64,000 nucleotides of DNA from Nitrobacteraceae bacterium AZCC 2146 (GCA_036924855.1 JBAGRP010000001.1:3534001-3598000), one strand, 5' to 3'. Numbered from the stretch's first letter, positions 8,413-16,760 are shown. Program-made: numbers and translations. The notes: a model not told the origin generated them from the letters alone.

Positions 8413-9324
8413 TCATGCGACCTTCGCCTTGAACCATTTGACGATGCCCTCTCCGATCTCGTGAGGGTTATCCTCCATCAGCATGAAGATGCCTGGCCCT
8501 AGGTCGAGGGTATCGATGTTCTTAAAGTTGTTTGCCGCCCAGGCTGCATTCTCCGGCGTCACGAACAGTCCAGGGGTCGCGTGAATCATCAGCTTCGGAA
8601 TTGGCGATCGTTTCAGCCATTCGCTGTACGCGGCGATTACCCAGGCTGTGTCGATCGGGTCGCCGGCAAAGGACCAATCACGCGGAAGCCGGGCCATCGC
8701 GCGGCGCGATTCCCAATCCGGGAACGGGGCGCGATAGTGGTCCATCTCCTCCTCGCTCAGCTTTCGGATAGTGACGGCGGGAATCGCACTCTCCACAATC
8801 ATGTTCTGCCCCATCAGAAGTTCTGGGCCGAGCTCCGGAGAGCGGAACTTGCTGAACTCCTCAGCGATGAGCGGCCAAGTCTCCTGGAGCGTCCCCAGCG
8901 GCTTCACGGGGAACTCAGAGAACGCGACGGCGCGAACGCGTTCGGGAAATCGCCGGGCCAAGTTGAGGCCTACGAGCGCCCCCCAATCGTGGATGACCAG
9001 CGTGATATTCCGAAGGTCGAGCTGAACCACGAACTCCTCGATGAATCGGATCTGATCGAATATCCTGTACTCGATGTCGGGGTGATCGGACTTCCCGAAC
9101 CCGATGAAGTCCGGCGCGATACAGCGGCCAAGCGGCTCGATATGGGGGATGACGTTTCGCCAGCAATACGAGGAGTGGGGATTGCCGTGTAGAAATAAAA
9201 ACGGGTCGCCCGTTCCGACATCGACATAGTGAAGCCTCGAGCCGTAGAGGTTGACATAATTTTCCGCATAGGTGAACGCGGCCGAGATCGGCCTTTTTGT
9301 ATCCGTGGCGGAACTTCCTTCCAT
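8413..9324 (-). CDS. Haloalkane dehalogenase homologue with Phe at the catalytic His position
   Basis: This 303-residue alpha/beta hydrolase is closely patterned on haloalkane dehalogenases such as DhaA. It has HGNP with the halide-binding Asn48, the nucleophile motif HDWG with Asp113 and Trp114, and Glu137 in SEFPVKP. Where DhaA has GPGLHYLQED (His272), this protein has GPGIFMLMED, so the catalytic His is Phe280. The offsets 48/113/137/280 against 41/106/130/272 confirm the alignment. A His-to-Phe change in DhaA blocks hydrolysis of the alkyl-enzyme ester. A GGGAGG box supports the ATG at 9324. The paralogue at 53491 keeps the His. Element copy A lies 74 bases upstream. Confidence 0.85.
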   Translation of the reverse strand: MEGSSATDTKRPISAAFTYAENYVNLYGSRLHYVDVGTGDPFLFLHGNPHSSYCWRNVIPHIEPLGRCIAPDFIGFGKSDHPDIEYRIFDQIRFIEEFVVQLDLRNITLVIHDWGALVGLNLARRFPERVRAVAFSEFPVKPLGTLQETWPLIAEEFSKFRSPELGPELLMGQNMIVESAIPAVTIRKLSEEEMDHYRAPFPDWESRRAMARLPRDWSFAGDPIDTAWVIAAYSEWLKRSPIPKLMIHATPGLFVTPENAAWAANNFKNIDTLDLGPGIFMLMEDNPHEIGEGIVKWFKAKVA

Positions 9325-9398
9325 CACGCAGCCCTCCCGATTGAGAATATATTTTTTTTGTATTGACTGTGGACGGATGTTGGCCACTTTCTCGCCGC

Positions 9399-9444
9399 CG
9401 CATTAGACGGCAGCCCGGACTAATAGTTATTCCATAAAAGAATG
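9399..9444 (-). promoter_or_regulatory. 46-bp conserved element, copy A
   Basis: The fixed blocks, in plus-strand order, are CGCATTAGACGG, GGACTAATA, TATTCC and AAGAAT, with variable 6-, 2- and 4-base gaps. The same 46-base layout recurs at 39068-39113 and 61231-61276. ATTAG and CTAAT form an inverted repeat with 13 bases between. It lies 74 bases upstream of the dehalogenase start and points the same way relative to the gene as the other copies. Nothing recognisable is seen in the remaining 9445-9628. Confidence 0.7.
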
Positions 9445-9628
9445 AATTTGGTTGATTGCCGGCCCATCGGCCTCACTGCGTGGCCAGCGTGAGGCATAGC
9501 CAGCTCGGCGATCTTGGGGAGCATGGTGGGATGGGTTGCGCATGAACACACCGGCCCGTGCCCAGTGCTTCGGCGCCTTGCTGTCATGAACCGGCTGCAC
9601 CAGTCTTTCTAGCAGAACGCTTGATAGC

Positions 9629-10687
9629 TCACGGAATGATCCGATCCCGCTGAAAATCTGAAAACATCCGAAGAAACATCGCCTCAGTGTCCACCAGATC
9701 GTGGAATCCGAAATGGCGGGCCTTGCTCGTATCGGAGACAATGTCGTAATCCGATGCGAATACGTTGTCCGGGTAGCCCCAAGCCGCTATCTCTTCGTAG
9801 CGGTATCTTTGCAATCCGTTCTTTTCGACGATCCCATCCCATATCGGACCCTTGTCAGCCATGGACCGCGTGAGGTTGATGTGTCGTGGCGGAGCCAGCT
9901 CCATCCCGAAGAAATTGGCGAACTTAGGCCATACGTTCTGCCACCTGATAAGATCACTATTGGTGATGTTAAAAGCCTGGTTTGCGCATCTCGGATCGGT
10001 CGCCATCCACTCGACGGCCTTTGCTAGAAGCGCGGCATCTGTACATTGGTAGAGTGCGGTATAGGCTCCGGGCTTGCCTGGAAAACTGAGAGGCAGCCCC
10101 AGCGCCTTGCAGATGTTTGCATAGACAGCGATCGCCAGGGTTAGGTTCATCGGTCCTCCCGTGGAGAATCCGCAGACCGCGTGCGGTCGCCCTACCGACC
10201 ACGTCCAGCGCTTCCCTTTCTGAAATTCTTCGAGAAAGTCCTGCTGGTCGTAATAGAAATTCGGCGGCATGTGCCGCGGATCGTCCTCCTTTGTCGGAGT
10301 CTTGTACGGACCGAGGTGGTTACCGTACCATCTGGTGCCCTGAGAAAGGTGGACATGCTCGAGCGCGGGTGAGGCGGCCTCGACCGTCTTTACGAGGTTG
10401 AAGAACATGTTGGAGTTCGCCAACACCGTCTCGCTGGGATCCGAGCGCTCCGTGATAGCCAAGTAGAACAGGTGGGAGATATTCGTAAGCGGCCCGAGTT
10501 TTGCCCGACAGTCGGCCGGATCGAGAAGATCCACGGCGATGTATCTGTATTCACCGGAAATCCGCGGTTTGCGGCGCGATACGGCAATGATATCCCAGCC
10601 ACCCTGCTCAAGCAGGTGAGACAGCATGTAGCCGCCGGCCAGGCCGGAGGCACCTGTGACAAGTGCGGTACGCTTCGCCGTCGTCAT
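9629..10687 (-). CDS. PRISE-type SDR (progesterone 5-beta-reductase/iridoid synthase-like enone reductase)
   Basis: This 352-residue atypical extended SDR begins with the cofactor motif VTGASGLAGGYMLSHLLEQGGW. In place of the classical YxxxK it has the PRISE motif FYYDQQDFL (NFYYxxxDxL), followed by WSVGRPHAVCGFS. Known PRISE enzymes reduce activated C=C bonds of enones with NADPH. That supports a 1,4-enone reductase role here; the substrate is unknown. The gene is divergent from a LysR gene at 10819, its probable regulator. The 131-base gap between them holds two ATCGAT half-sites about 16 bases apart. Confidence 0.85.
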   Translation of the reverse strand: MTTAKRTALVTGASGLAGGYMLSHLLEQGGWDIIAVSRRKPRISGEYRYIAVDLLDPADCRAKLGPLTNISHLFYLAITERSDPSETVLANSNMFFNLVKTVEAASPALEHVHLSQGTRWYGNHLGPYKTPTKEDDPRHMPPNFYYDQQDFLEEFQKGKRWTWSVGRPHAVCGFSTGGPMNLTLAIAVYANICKALGLPLSFPGKPGAYTALYQCTDAALLAKAVEWMATDPRCANQAFNITNSDLIRWQNVWPKFANFFGMELAPPRHINLTRSMADKGPIWDGIVEKNGLQRYRYEEIAAWGYPDNVFASDYDIVSDTSKARHFGFHDLVDTEAMFLRMFSDFQRDRIIP

Positions 10688-10818
10688 CTATCATCTCTCC
10701 TGTACGTCACCCCGTCGTGAGATCGGGGCTTCGACCAGGATGGTTACAAGCGGGCGTGACATTGGGCAAATCGATCATTAGTATCTTGTGTATCGATCTC
10801 AGCAATGATGCCCGCTCC

Positions 10819-11766
10819 TTGAACCTAGCCTCGTCGGATTTGAACCTTCTTGTAGCTTTCGATGCATTGATGGCGGAGCGCAGCGTCACCCGCGCCGGCC
10901 AGCGCATTGGTCTGGGCCAGCCCGGCATGAGTGCAGCGCTGGCGCGCTTGCGCTTGACGTTCCGGGACGAACTGTTCGTCCGGATTCCGGGAAAGCCCAT
11001 GAGGCCGACTGCGCGCGCAATCTCGTTGCACGCGCCAATTGCCGAAATTTTGGCCCGCGTAGGTCGGGTTCTCGACGCTCAGTCAACGTTCGACCCTGCA
11101 ACCGTACGCGCAAGCATCCGCATAGCGACCGGCGACCCGGCCGGAACGCTTGTCGCACCTCGCCTGCTGAGACTGCTCTCTACGGAGGCCCCTGGGATCG
11201 ATATCCGACTTCTGGCTCTTAACAAGCGCGACGCGTTCGATCAAATCGACCGCGGCGAAATCGACCTGGTCTTCGCTTCGTTTGCCAACGCGCCGAAGCG
11301 CATCCGACGAGAACGACTTTTTACCGATACCTACGTTTGCGTCGTCAGACGCGAACAAGCGCGCCGGGCCATACATCGAACCCTCGATCTAGAAACCTAC
11401 GTGACGACCCCCCACATCCTGATGACTCTGGCGGGAGACGATCATGGGATCGTGGATGAAGCTCTGGCAAAGCTCGGACGCCGTAGGCGTGTAGCGGTGA
11501 CCGTTCCAAACACATATTTGATTCCTCGCCTCGTGGCGGAAATCGGAATGATCAGCCACCTTCCACGTCGTATCGCCGCCGAAATTCTCCGCGGCTCCGA
11601 TCTAGTGATGCTTTCGCCGCCGGTAGCGCTGCCCGAGTGGCATATCGACATGTATTGGGGAGCTGCATCGGCCTCGGATCCCACCGCATCATGGATCCGA
11701 TCCCGACTGTCCGAAATCGGGGAGCAGATCAGGCAGGTAGGTAAACCGCGGCCGCAGCGGCTTTGA
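10819..11766 (+). CDS. LysR-family transcriptional regulator (NodD-like branch)
   Basis: This is a LysR regulator with N-terminal winged helix-turn-helix (DLNLLVAFDALMAERSVTRAGQRIGLGQPGMSAALARLR) and a two-lobed effector domain. The spacing DLNLL-x-FDALM is typical of the NodD/NahR/LinR-like branch, which activates catabolic genes on binding an aromatic or flavonoid-like ligand. No in-frame ATG lies near the domain start, so I use the TTG at 10819; the true start may be slightly upstream. It is divergent from the PRISE reductase gene, the classical LysR arrangement. The effector is unknown. Confidence 0.8.
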   Translation: MNLASSDLNLLVAFDALMAERSVTRAGQRIGLGQPGMSAALARLRLTFRDELFVRIPGKPMRPTARAISLHAPIAEILARVGRVLDAQSTFDPATVRASIRIATGDPAGTLVAPRLLRLLSTEAPGIDIRLLALNKRDAFDQIDRGEIDLVFASFANAPKRIRRERLFTDTYVCVVRREQARRAIHRTLDLETYVTTPHILMTLAGDDHGIVDEALAKLGRRRRVAVTVPNTYLIPRLVAEIGMISHLPRRIAAEILRGSDLVMLSPPVALPEWHIDMYWGAASASDPTASWIRSRLSEIGEQIRQVGKPRPQRL

Positions 11767-11882
11767 CGATCGTCAAAGGCTGACAACGCTGTTCGGCAAC
11801 CCTTGAGCGCACTGCTGGCCCTGGCGAGCTACAACCAAGCTGTTTTCAAAGCACCTAGCGAATGGTGGAAGAATGGGTCGCC

Positions 11883-12437
11883 TCAAAGCCCCCGAAGCAT
11901 CCTCATGAAGTTTGCGACCTTTCCCTGGGCTAGAGATGGATCCAACTTCAAATTCTCTTCGATGCTGATTCCCGAAAAGAAAACGGATATCAAGTCGCAT
12001 ACCGCCCCAGCGTCCATTTTTGGATTTTCGGCCCGCACGTTCCTCATCACAAGTTCGCGGATCTTCTGCCGACCTTCGACGATGAGGTTGCGGGCTTCGG
12101 ACGGCATGCACTCCAACTCGCGCATGGAACTCACGGCAAAACAGCCGCGCTGTCCGCGTGCTCGGCTTGGACCTTCTTCGAGAAATCTTTGAATGTTGTC
12201 CCAACCGAGTGGCTCCGCCGCCAGGTAGTCAGTACCGTCGCGACCGTCGAGATAGTACCTGAGACATTCTAGGTAGAGCTCTTCCTTGCTCTCGAACTCC
12301 CCATAGAGCCCCGACTTGTTCACGCCAGTGGCATGCTCGAGGTCCGGCAAACTCGCTCGAGCAAATCCCTGTTTCCAGAATACCGGTAAGGCCTTCCGGA
12401 GTACCTCGTCTCGCGTGAATTGCTTGGGTCTTCCCAT
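11883..12437 (-). CDS. TetR-family regulator
   Basis: This 184-residue repressor begins MGRPKQFTRDEVLRKALPVFW and carries the helix-turn-helix ARASLPDLEHATGVNKSGLYGEFESKEEL. A Cys-containing segment (RGCFAVSS) lies in the regulatory domain, as in the AcrR/NemR-like branch. The ATG at 12437 is chosen because the N-terminal GRPK pattern begins there; the longer frame adds 21 unrelated residues. A perfect dyad (12537-12552) about 100 bases upstream is a likely self-operator. The SnoaL-like gene at 12712 lies on the other side of the dyad and may be its target. Confidence 0.85.
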   Translation of the reverse strand: MGRPKQFTRDEVLRKALPVFWKQGFARASLPDLEHATGVNKSGLYGEFESKEELYLECLRYYLDGRDGTDYLAAEPLGWDNIQRFLEEGPSRARGQRGCFAVSSMRELECMPSEARNLIVEGRQKIRELVMRNVRAENPKMDAGAVCDLISVFFSGISIEENLKLDPSLAQGKVANFMRMLRGL

Positions 12438-12536
12438 AGCCGCAATATCGTCGCTCGGCTCAAAAACTTCAATGCCCCTTTCCAGCCAACGAACTTGCAA
12501 TAGAAGATTCTTGCCCCAACAGAGATAACATTATTT

Positions 12537-12552
12537 TGAACCGATCAGTTCA
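12537..12552. promoter_or_regulatory. Dyad operator upstream of TetR and SnoaL genes
   Basis: This is a perfect inverted repeat with arms TGAAC and GTTCA around CGATCA. It has the same arm length, the same 6-base centre and almost the same core as the dyad at 4784. It lies between the divergent TetR gene (start 12437) and SnoaL-like gene (start 12712). Confidence 0.55.
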
Positions 12553-12711
12553 TAATTAACTTGATCCTCATTTGCTGCGCTTTATCGTAACCACAAGGTC
12601 GGGGCCCATCGCGGGTCGGATACGGCCCCGCGAGCGGAAACGGTCGGACTTTTTCGCCGGATTCTGCGAACGGCGCGACAACGGCAAAGCATGCAAACGA
12701 TGGAGCAACGA

Positions 12712-13113
12712 ATGACCACCAATTCCGAAGAGAAGAACAAGAAACTGGTTCTTGAGGCGTTCGATACGCTGTTCAATAAAAGGGACTACGAAGCCGCGGA
12801 GAAGTACTGGTCGCCGAATTACATCCAGCATAGCGCGCATATCCCGCCGGGGCGCGACGGACTGTTCAATCTGATTCGAGGCGTACCACCTTCGATGCGC
12901 TACGAACCCGGCCTAATCCTTGCCAACGACGACCATGTGATCGTCCACGGCCGATTTTCGAACATCGGGCTACCTAAAAATTGGATTGCTACGGACATCG
13001 TGCGCATCGCCGACGGCGTCCTCGCCGAACATTGGGATGTGCTGCAGGACGAAGCGACCAGGGCCGAGTCGCAGAGCGGATTGCCGATGTTCGGCGAGAA
13101 ATTCCCGGAATGA
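12712..13113 (+). CDS. SnoaL-like/NTF2-fold protein
   Basis: This 133-residue predicted ester-cyclase-like protein of the SnoaL/NTF2 fold has the core KLVLEAFDTLFNKRDYEAAEKYWS, then NYIQHSAHI, which is typical of the bacterial SnoaL-like clade. The fold forms a cone-shaped pocket used by cyclases, isomerases and hydrolases; no reaction can be assigned. GGAG at 12702 supports the ATG at 12712 over the two upstream ATGs. It is a close paralogue of the gene at 34687. Its 3' end overlaps the convergent GlxA reading frame by 144 bases, which is unusual. Confidence 0.85.
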   Translation: MTTNSEEKNKKLVLEAFDTLFNKRDYEAAEKYWSPNYIQHSAHIPPGRDGLFNLIRGVPPSMRYEPGLILANDDHVIVHGRFSNIGLPKNWIATDIVRIADGVLAEHWDVLQDEATRAESQSGLPMFGEKFPE

Positions 13114-14151
13114 CGGTGCGTCGCCTTGCAGAGTGGCGGGCTCCTGAGTGACGACCAGATCGGCGTCACGGAGCGCGGGCAACGAGCCCGATGGGACATC
13201 GCAGGCGGGTTGCGCGTCCCTCCGCGCTTGACGCCGCATCGCCTGCGGTGGCAGCCCGAAGGCGCGCACGAATGCCCGCCGCATTCTTTCGCGATCCGCA
13301 AAGCCCGTTTGCCGCGCAATGGTCTCGATGCTATGCCGGCTGTCTTCCAACATCAGACGGGCGGCCTCGAGACGGAGTTTCTCGATGGCCTTTGCCGGCG
13401 ACTCGCCGGTCTCTGCTGCGAACGCGCGGGTGAATTGGCGTGGGCTCAGATGGGCCACATCTGCAAGCTTTTCCACGGTCAGCTTGGCGTGGAGATTTCT
13501 CCTCGCGAATGCGAGAGCGGTTTGAATTCGGTCGGACTTCGGCTCGAGTTGGAGAAGGGCCGAGAACTGCGACTGTCCGCCGGCGCGCTTATGATGAATC
13601 ACCATCTTCTTTGCGACTGTCCGAGCGACTTCCGGACCGATATCCCCTTCGACCATCGCGAGTACTAGATCCATCGTCGCGGTCATGCCCGCTGATGTCC
13701 ATACTGAGCCGTCGATGACGAATATCCGGTCCTCCTCTACCCTTACCTTCGGAAAACGCCTCTGAAGCTCGCGCGCGTAGTCCCAATGGGTCGTCACCCG
13801 TTTGCCGTCGAGAAGACCTGCTTCGGCCAACGTGAATACACCGACACAAGTCGCCGCCACCCTGCGGGAGATCTCAAGAGCCTTCCGTAGGAACGCCAGC
13901 ATTCCCTCGGACGGACTGAACGACTGTTCCGTGCTGCCGCCAACGATAAGCGTATCGAAGAGGGAATCGTCGAACGGCTCGGTTTCGACCATCAGCCCGG
14001 CGGACGTCCGCACTGGTCCCCCGTTCTGCGAAAGAAAATGAACGTCGTAGCGGCGTTCACCAAGCTCCGAGTTCGCCACCTCGAAGACGGACATCGCGGC
14101 GAAGGTCATCACGTGAAACCCAGGAAAGGTCACCACTCCTATTCGCTGCAA
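12970..14151 (-). CDS. GlxA-type regulator (DJ-1/PfpI domain plus AraC HTH) with long C-terminal extension
   Basis: This 393-residue regulator has an N-terminal class-I-amidotransferase-like domain (residues 1-180, with Cys102 in ATCVGVF at the nucleophile-elbow position). It is followed by two AraC-type helix-turn-helix units (about residues 222-308, KLTVEKLADVAHLSPRQFTRAF and IETIARQTGFADRERMRRAF). Family members normally end soon after the second unit. Here about 80 extra residues follow and run antisense through the 3' end of the SnoaL-like gene, suggesting a lost stop codon. The domain order marks it as a transcription factor, probably ligand- or redox-responsive. The regulator half at 21199-21600 is a paralogue. 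Confidence 0.85.
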   Translation of the reverse strand: MQRIGVVTFPGFHVMTFAAMSVFEVANSELGERRYDVHFLSQNGGPVRTSAGLMVETEPFDDSLFDTLIVGGSTEQSFSPSEGMLAFLRKALEISRRVAATCVGVFTLAEAGLLDGKRVTTHWDYARELQRRFPKVRVEEDRIFVIDGSVWTSAGMTATMDLVLAMVEGDIGPEVARTVAKKMVIHHKRAGGQSQFSALLQLEPKSDRIQTALAFARRNLHAKLTVEKLADVAHLSPRQFTRAFAAETGESPAKAIEKLRLEAARLMLEDSRHSIETIARQTGFADRERMRRAFVRAFGLPPQAMRRQARRDAQPACDVPSGSLPALRDADLVVTQEPATLQGDAPSFREFLAEHRQSALRLGPGRFVLQHIPMFGEDAVGDAHDVRSNPIFR

Positions 14152-14567
14152 GGAAACCTCCCACCATCTGTTATCAATGTTTCTTTATTCGATGCTCAGT
14201 CAATCTCCGCTCGGCATAGTTCGATTGCGGAACCGGGCGTCCTCGTCAGGCACCGCCTTTGCCGGCGGCGCCACTTGTCGTCTGGCCGCTCCTTTGTGCG
14301 AAGGCGGCCCTTCGCATACGCTCCCGGCGAGAGCGCGAAATCCTTGTCGTGGATCGTGACGCGCCCGCCGGCATCGGAGAATTCGCCGCGTGGCTGGCGC
14401 GCGCCACCACGCTAACCGAGGCGACTCGGGCTACCTGGGGCATCATGCCGCACTGCAATATTTCCAACTCCACCGGCAAGCCATTGACCAAATGATGATT
14501 TTCAAAGATCGCCCCTCAACCCCGGGTATCGTCCACCCGAACCATCTTGACGCGACACCGATAGGAG
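14152..14567. other. Gap without recognised gene
   Basis: This stretch between the GlxA and TetR starts contains overlapping open frames on both strands (about 80 residues each), none with recognisable domains or good ribosome sites. I see no gene here. Confidence 0.5.
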
Positions 14568-14605
14568 GTTACCGGTAACTAATGTGTTTAGTTACTGACC
14601 GGTCA
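14568..14605. promoter_or_regulatory. Composite palindromic operator of the downstream TetR gene
   Basis: Three nested dyads are visible: GTTACCGGTAAC (14568-14579, perfect), GTAACTAA with TTAGTTAC around TGTGT (14575-14595, perfect) and TGACCGGTCA (14596-14605, perfect). ACCGGT-centred palindromes are typical TetR-family operators. The site lies 45 bases before the TetR start, so self-repression is likely. Confidence 0.65.
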
Positions 14606-14649
14606 CGCATGAGTCAAGACGTCAGTCCGGGAATTCTCTAGGAGCTTTT

Positions 14650-15225
14650 ATGACGAGTAGTCGGACGTCGCCCCGTCCCCGCGAAAGGATTGTCTCGACA
14701 GCACGAGACTTGTTTCACAGGCGTGGAATCCGCGCGGTCGGCATCGATACGATTGCCGAGATGGCGAACACCAACAAGACCACGCTGTATCGCCACTTCA
14801 CTTCGAAGGACGATTTGATCATGGAGTGCCTACGTTCCAGAGCCGAGGAAGCCAGACAATCTTGGGCTGAGATCGAGGCGAGCAATCCCGAGGATGGTCT
14901 TGCCCAGCTAAGATTTTGGGTGGTCCGCGTGCTAAAGCGCCTTGCCAATGATTGCCGCGGCTGTGAGTTCACGAACACGGCTGTCGAGCTGACCGAGGAA
15001 GATCATCCCGCGCGCACGTTCATCGGGGATTTCAAGACCGAATATCGAAATTGGCTTGCCAAGCTTTGTCACAAAGCCGGGATTGCGAGGGCCGAACTCC
15101 TGGCCGATACCCTATCGATACTACTCGAAGGGGTCCGCAGCAGCCGGCAGAACGTCGGACCGGGAGGTCCAAGTTCGCAGTTCCAGGCCATGGCGGAAGC
15201 GATCATCGAATCCTTCCGACGATAG
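14650..15225 (+). CDS. TetR-family regulator
   Basis: This is a 191-residue repressor. Its N-terminal helix-turn-helix reads RGIRAVGIDTIAEMANTNKTTLYRHFTSKDDLI; the C-terminal domain has the CRGCEFTNTAVEL segment seen in many TetR_C proteins. GGAG sits 8 bases before the ATG. The strong dyads at 14568-14605 lie just upstream. No obvious catabolic gene is adjacent on the same strand, so its target beyond itself is unclear. It belongs to a different TetR subgroup from those at 7289, 12437 and 63710. Confidence 0.88.
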   Translation: MTSSRTSPRPRERIVSTARDLFHRRGIRAVGIDTIAEMANTNKTTLYRHFTSKDDLIMECLRSRAEEARQSWAEIEASNPEDGLAQLRFWVVRVLKRLANDCRGCEFTNTAVELTEEDHPARTFIGDFKTEYRNWLAKLCHKAGIARAELLADTLSILLEGVRSSRQNVGPGGPSSQFQAMAEAIIESFRR

Positions 15226-15515
15226 GAAGGCGAAGCGCCACGGTCCGCGGCGGAATTCCATGCACCCGCGCCATATTTTCGAACATGACGACAGGCCTGA
15301 ATGCTCATGCGCTTCTCTACCCGGGAAGCAACGCAATATTCCTCGACGCCACGAGCATGCGCGCAAAATTCGATCTAGTGCGTTCCTATGTCGAAGCATG
15401 CGATGTCCCGAAACGTGGGCAAAACGTCGTTTAGCGCACAGCTTTGATCGCCTATCTTTCGCGCTTTCCAAACGCACCCTGTCAAGCGTCTTCGGAGCCG
15501 ACGAGGTTTGGCGAA

Positions 15516-16760
15516 ATGTTAGAGGTGAATGGCGAGATCGAAAAGATGGTCGAACTGCTTGGGGCTGCGCGCACCGAAATGGTCACGCATCTAGCCGCCG
15601 CTATGGCCATCACGAGAGATCCCCGGCTTCGGGGGCGACTGGGCGAAATTGCTGCAGTCGATGCAGGTCAGGAGTTCTTAATCGGTCAGCTAAAGAACCT
15701 GAGTTGGCTTAAGGTCGGAGGGCACGGGTACACCATCGATCGCAAGCGACAGGCCGGATTGTCAGCCATTGATCTTGATGAAGTGGTTCGGGCACAGCCT
15801 AGGTTCGGACTATCGCTGAAGGATTCGATGCGGCAAACGCATTCCATGAGGGACGCGTACAACATTCTTGAACCTCTCTTTCAACCGTCGCCCCTACAAT
15901 CGCGTTCGAACTTCCATGAGATCTTCAAGTGGGCTCCTCTCTTGGAACAGATGGCCTACAAGGCTGCCATTCGAATCCTACATGTTATCGATGCGCTTCG
16001 ATCCGTGGTCCGGCTCGACTTAAGCGGAGCTCCAGGGATCGGCGCCACGAGCCTGCGGGCGTACTGGCAGCTTGTGTACGCGCTGGGCCAACTGACTTTG
16101 GTCGCCTCGAGCAACGAGGCTCGCCCCTGGCTTGCGAGCATGGCCGACAGCTTCGTATGGGAGGCTTGGACTCCAAGCTTCATGCTCCTTAGAGAGCGTA
16201 CGTTCTGGCTTGCCGCCATCGCAGCGCGGTCGGCGGCTGCCTTCGGCGAATCTGTCGTAGAGGGCTATCTACGAAGGCTGTCGCAAGCCAAACATCCTAT
16301 GATGGTTTTCGACGCGCTCTTTGGATTGACGGCAATAGCCTTGGCCAACCCTTCGTCGAAGGCTCCGATCCTAGCCGAACTTACCGGTCTGCGTGATGCC
16401 AATCTCGCGCTCACCCGGGATCACAGTGTCTATCTCATCTCTTATGAAAGCGCTGTTCGCGTCTTGTCGGGACCGCCGGTCAAACACCGGGAGTTCCGCG
16501 AACTGCGTTGGCGTGCGGGCAGTGCCGACGGCATGGCGACGCGCCCTGCCCTTCTCGGCGATCCGACCGCGCTTTCAGCGTCCAGAGAGTATCTTGGATT
16601 TTCGATGTTGCCATTCGTTGCCGATAGCTCCCTCGACGAGCTTTTCCCGAAATTCCCGGCCTACTCGGAAAAGGCGCTATCCAAGGGGAAGATCGCGGCC
16701 GCTTTTCGTCGCGCATGGGTCGCGGAGTCGGAGTCTCCTGCTCGACATCTACTGAACTGA
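15516..16760 (+). CDS. Hypothetical protein
   Basis: This 414-residue, mostly helical protein has no motif that I recognise. It is rich in Ala, Leu and Arg, has no signal peptide or clear membrane segment, and contains a repeated-helix character in the middle (FWLAAIAARSAAAFGESVVEGYLRRLSQAKHP). The ATG at 15516 has GAGG upstream and is preferred to the earlier 15444 frame start. It is followed 109 bases later by an IS630 insertion. The preceding 290 bases (15226-15515) hold no recognised feature. Its coding character is plausible from length and even composition; its function is unknown. Confidence 0.55.
   Translation: MLEVNGEIEKMVELLGAARTEMVTHLAAAMAITRDPRLRGRLGEIAAVDAGQEFLIGQLKNLSWLKVGGHGYTIDRKRQAGLSAIDLDEVVRAQPRFGLSLKDSMRQTHSMRDAYNILEPLFQPSPLQSRSNFHEIFKWAPLLEQMAYKAAIRILHVIDALRSVVRLDLSGAPGIGATSLRAYWQLVYALGQLTLVASSNEARPWLASMADSFVWEAWTPSFMLLRERTFWLAAIAARSAAAFGESVVEGYLRRLSQAKHPMMVFDALFGLTAIALANPSSKAPILAELTGLRDANLALTRDHSVYLISYESAVRVLSGPPVKHREFRELRWRAGSADGMATRPALLGDPTALSASREYLGFSMLPFVADSSLDELFPKFPAYSEKALSKGKIAAAFRRAWVAESESPARHLLN

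Noticed and set aside
8413..9324. His288 (EDNPHEI) as a replacement for the missing catalytic His of the dehalogenase homologue
   Set aside because: The intact paralogue at 53491 has the same downstream His (EDSPHEI) in addition to its catalytic His, so this residue is structural in the family.
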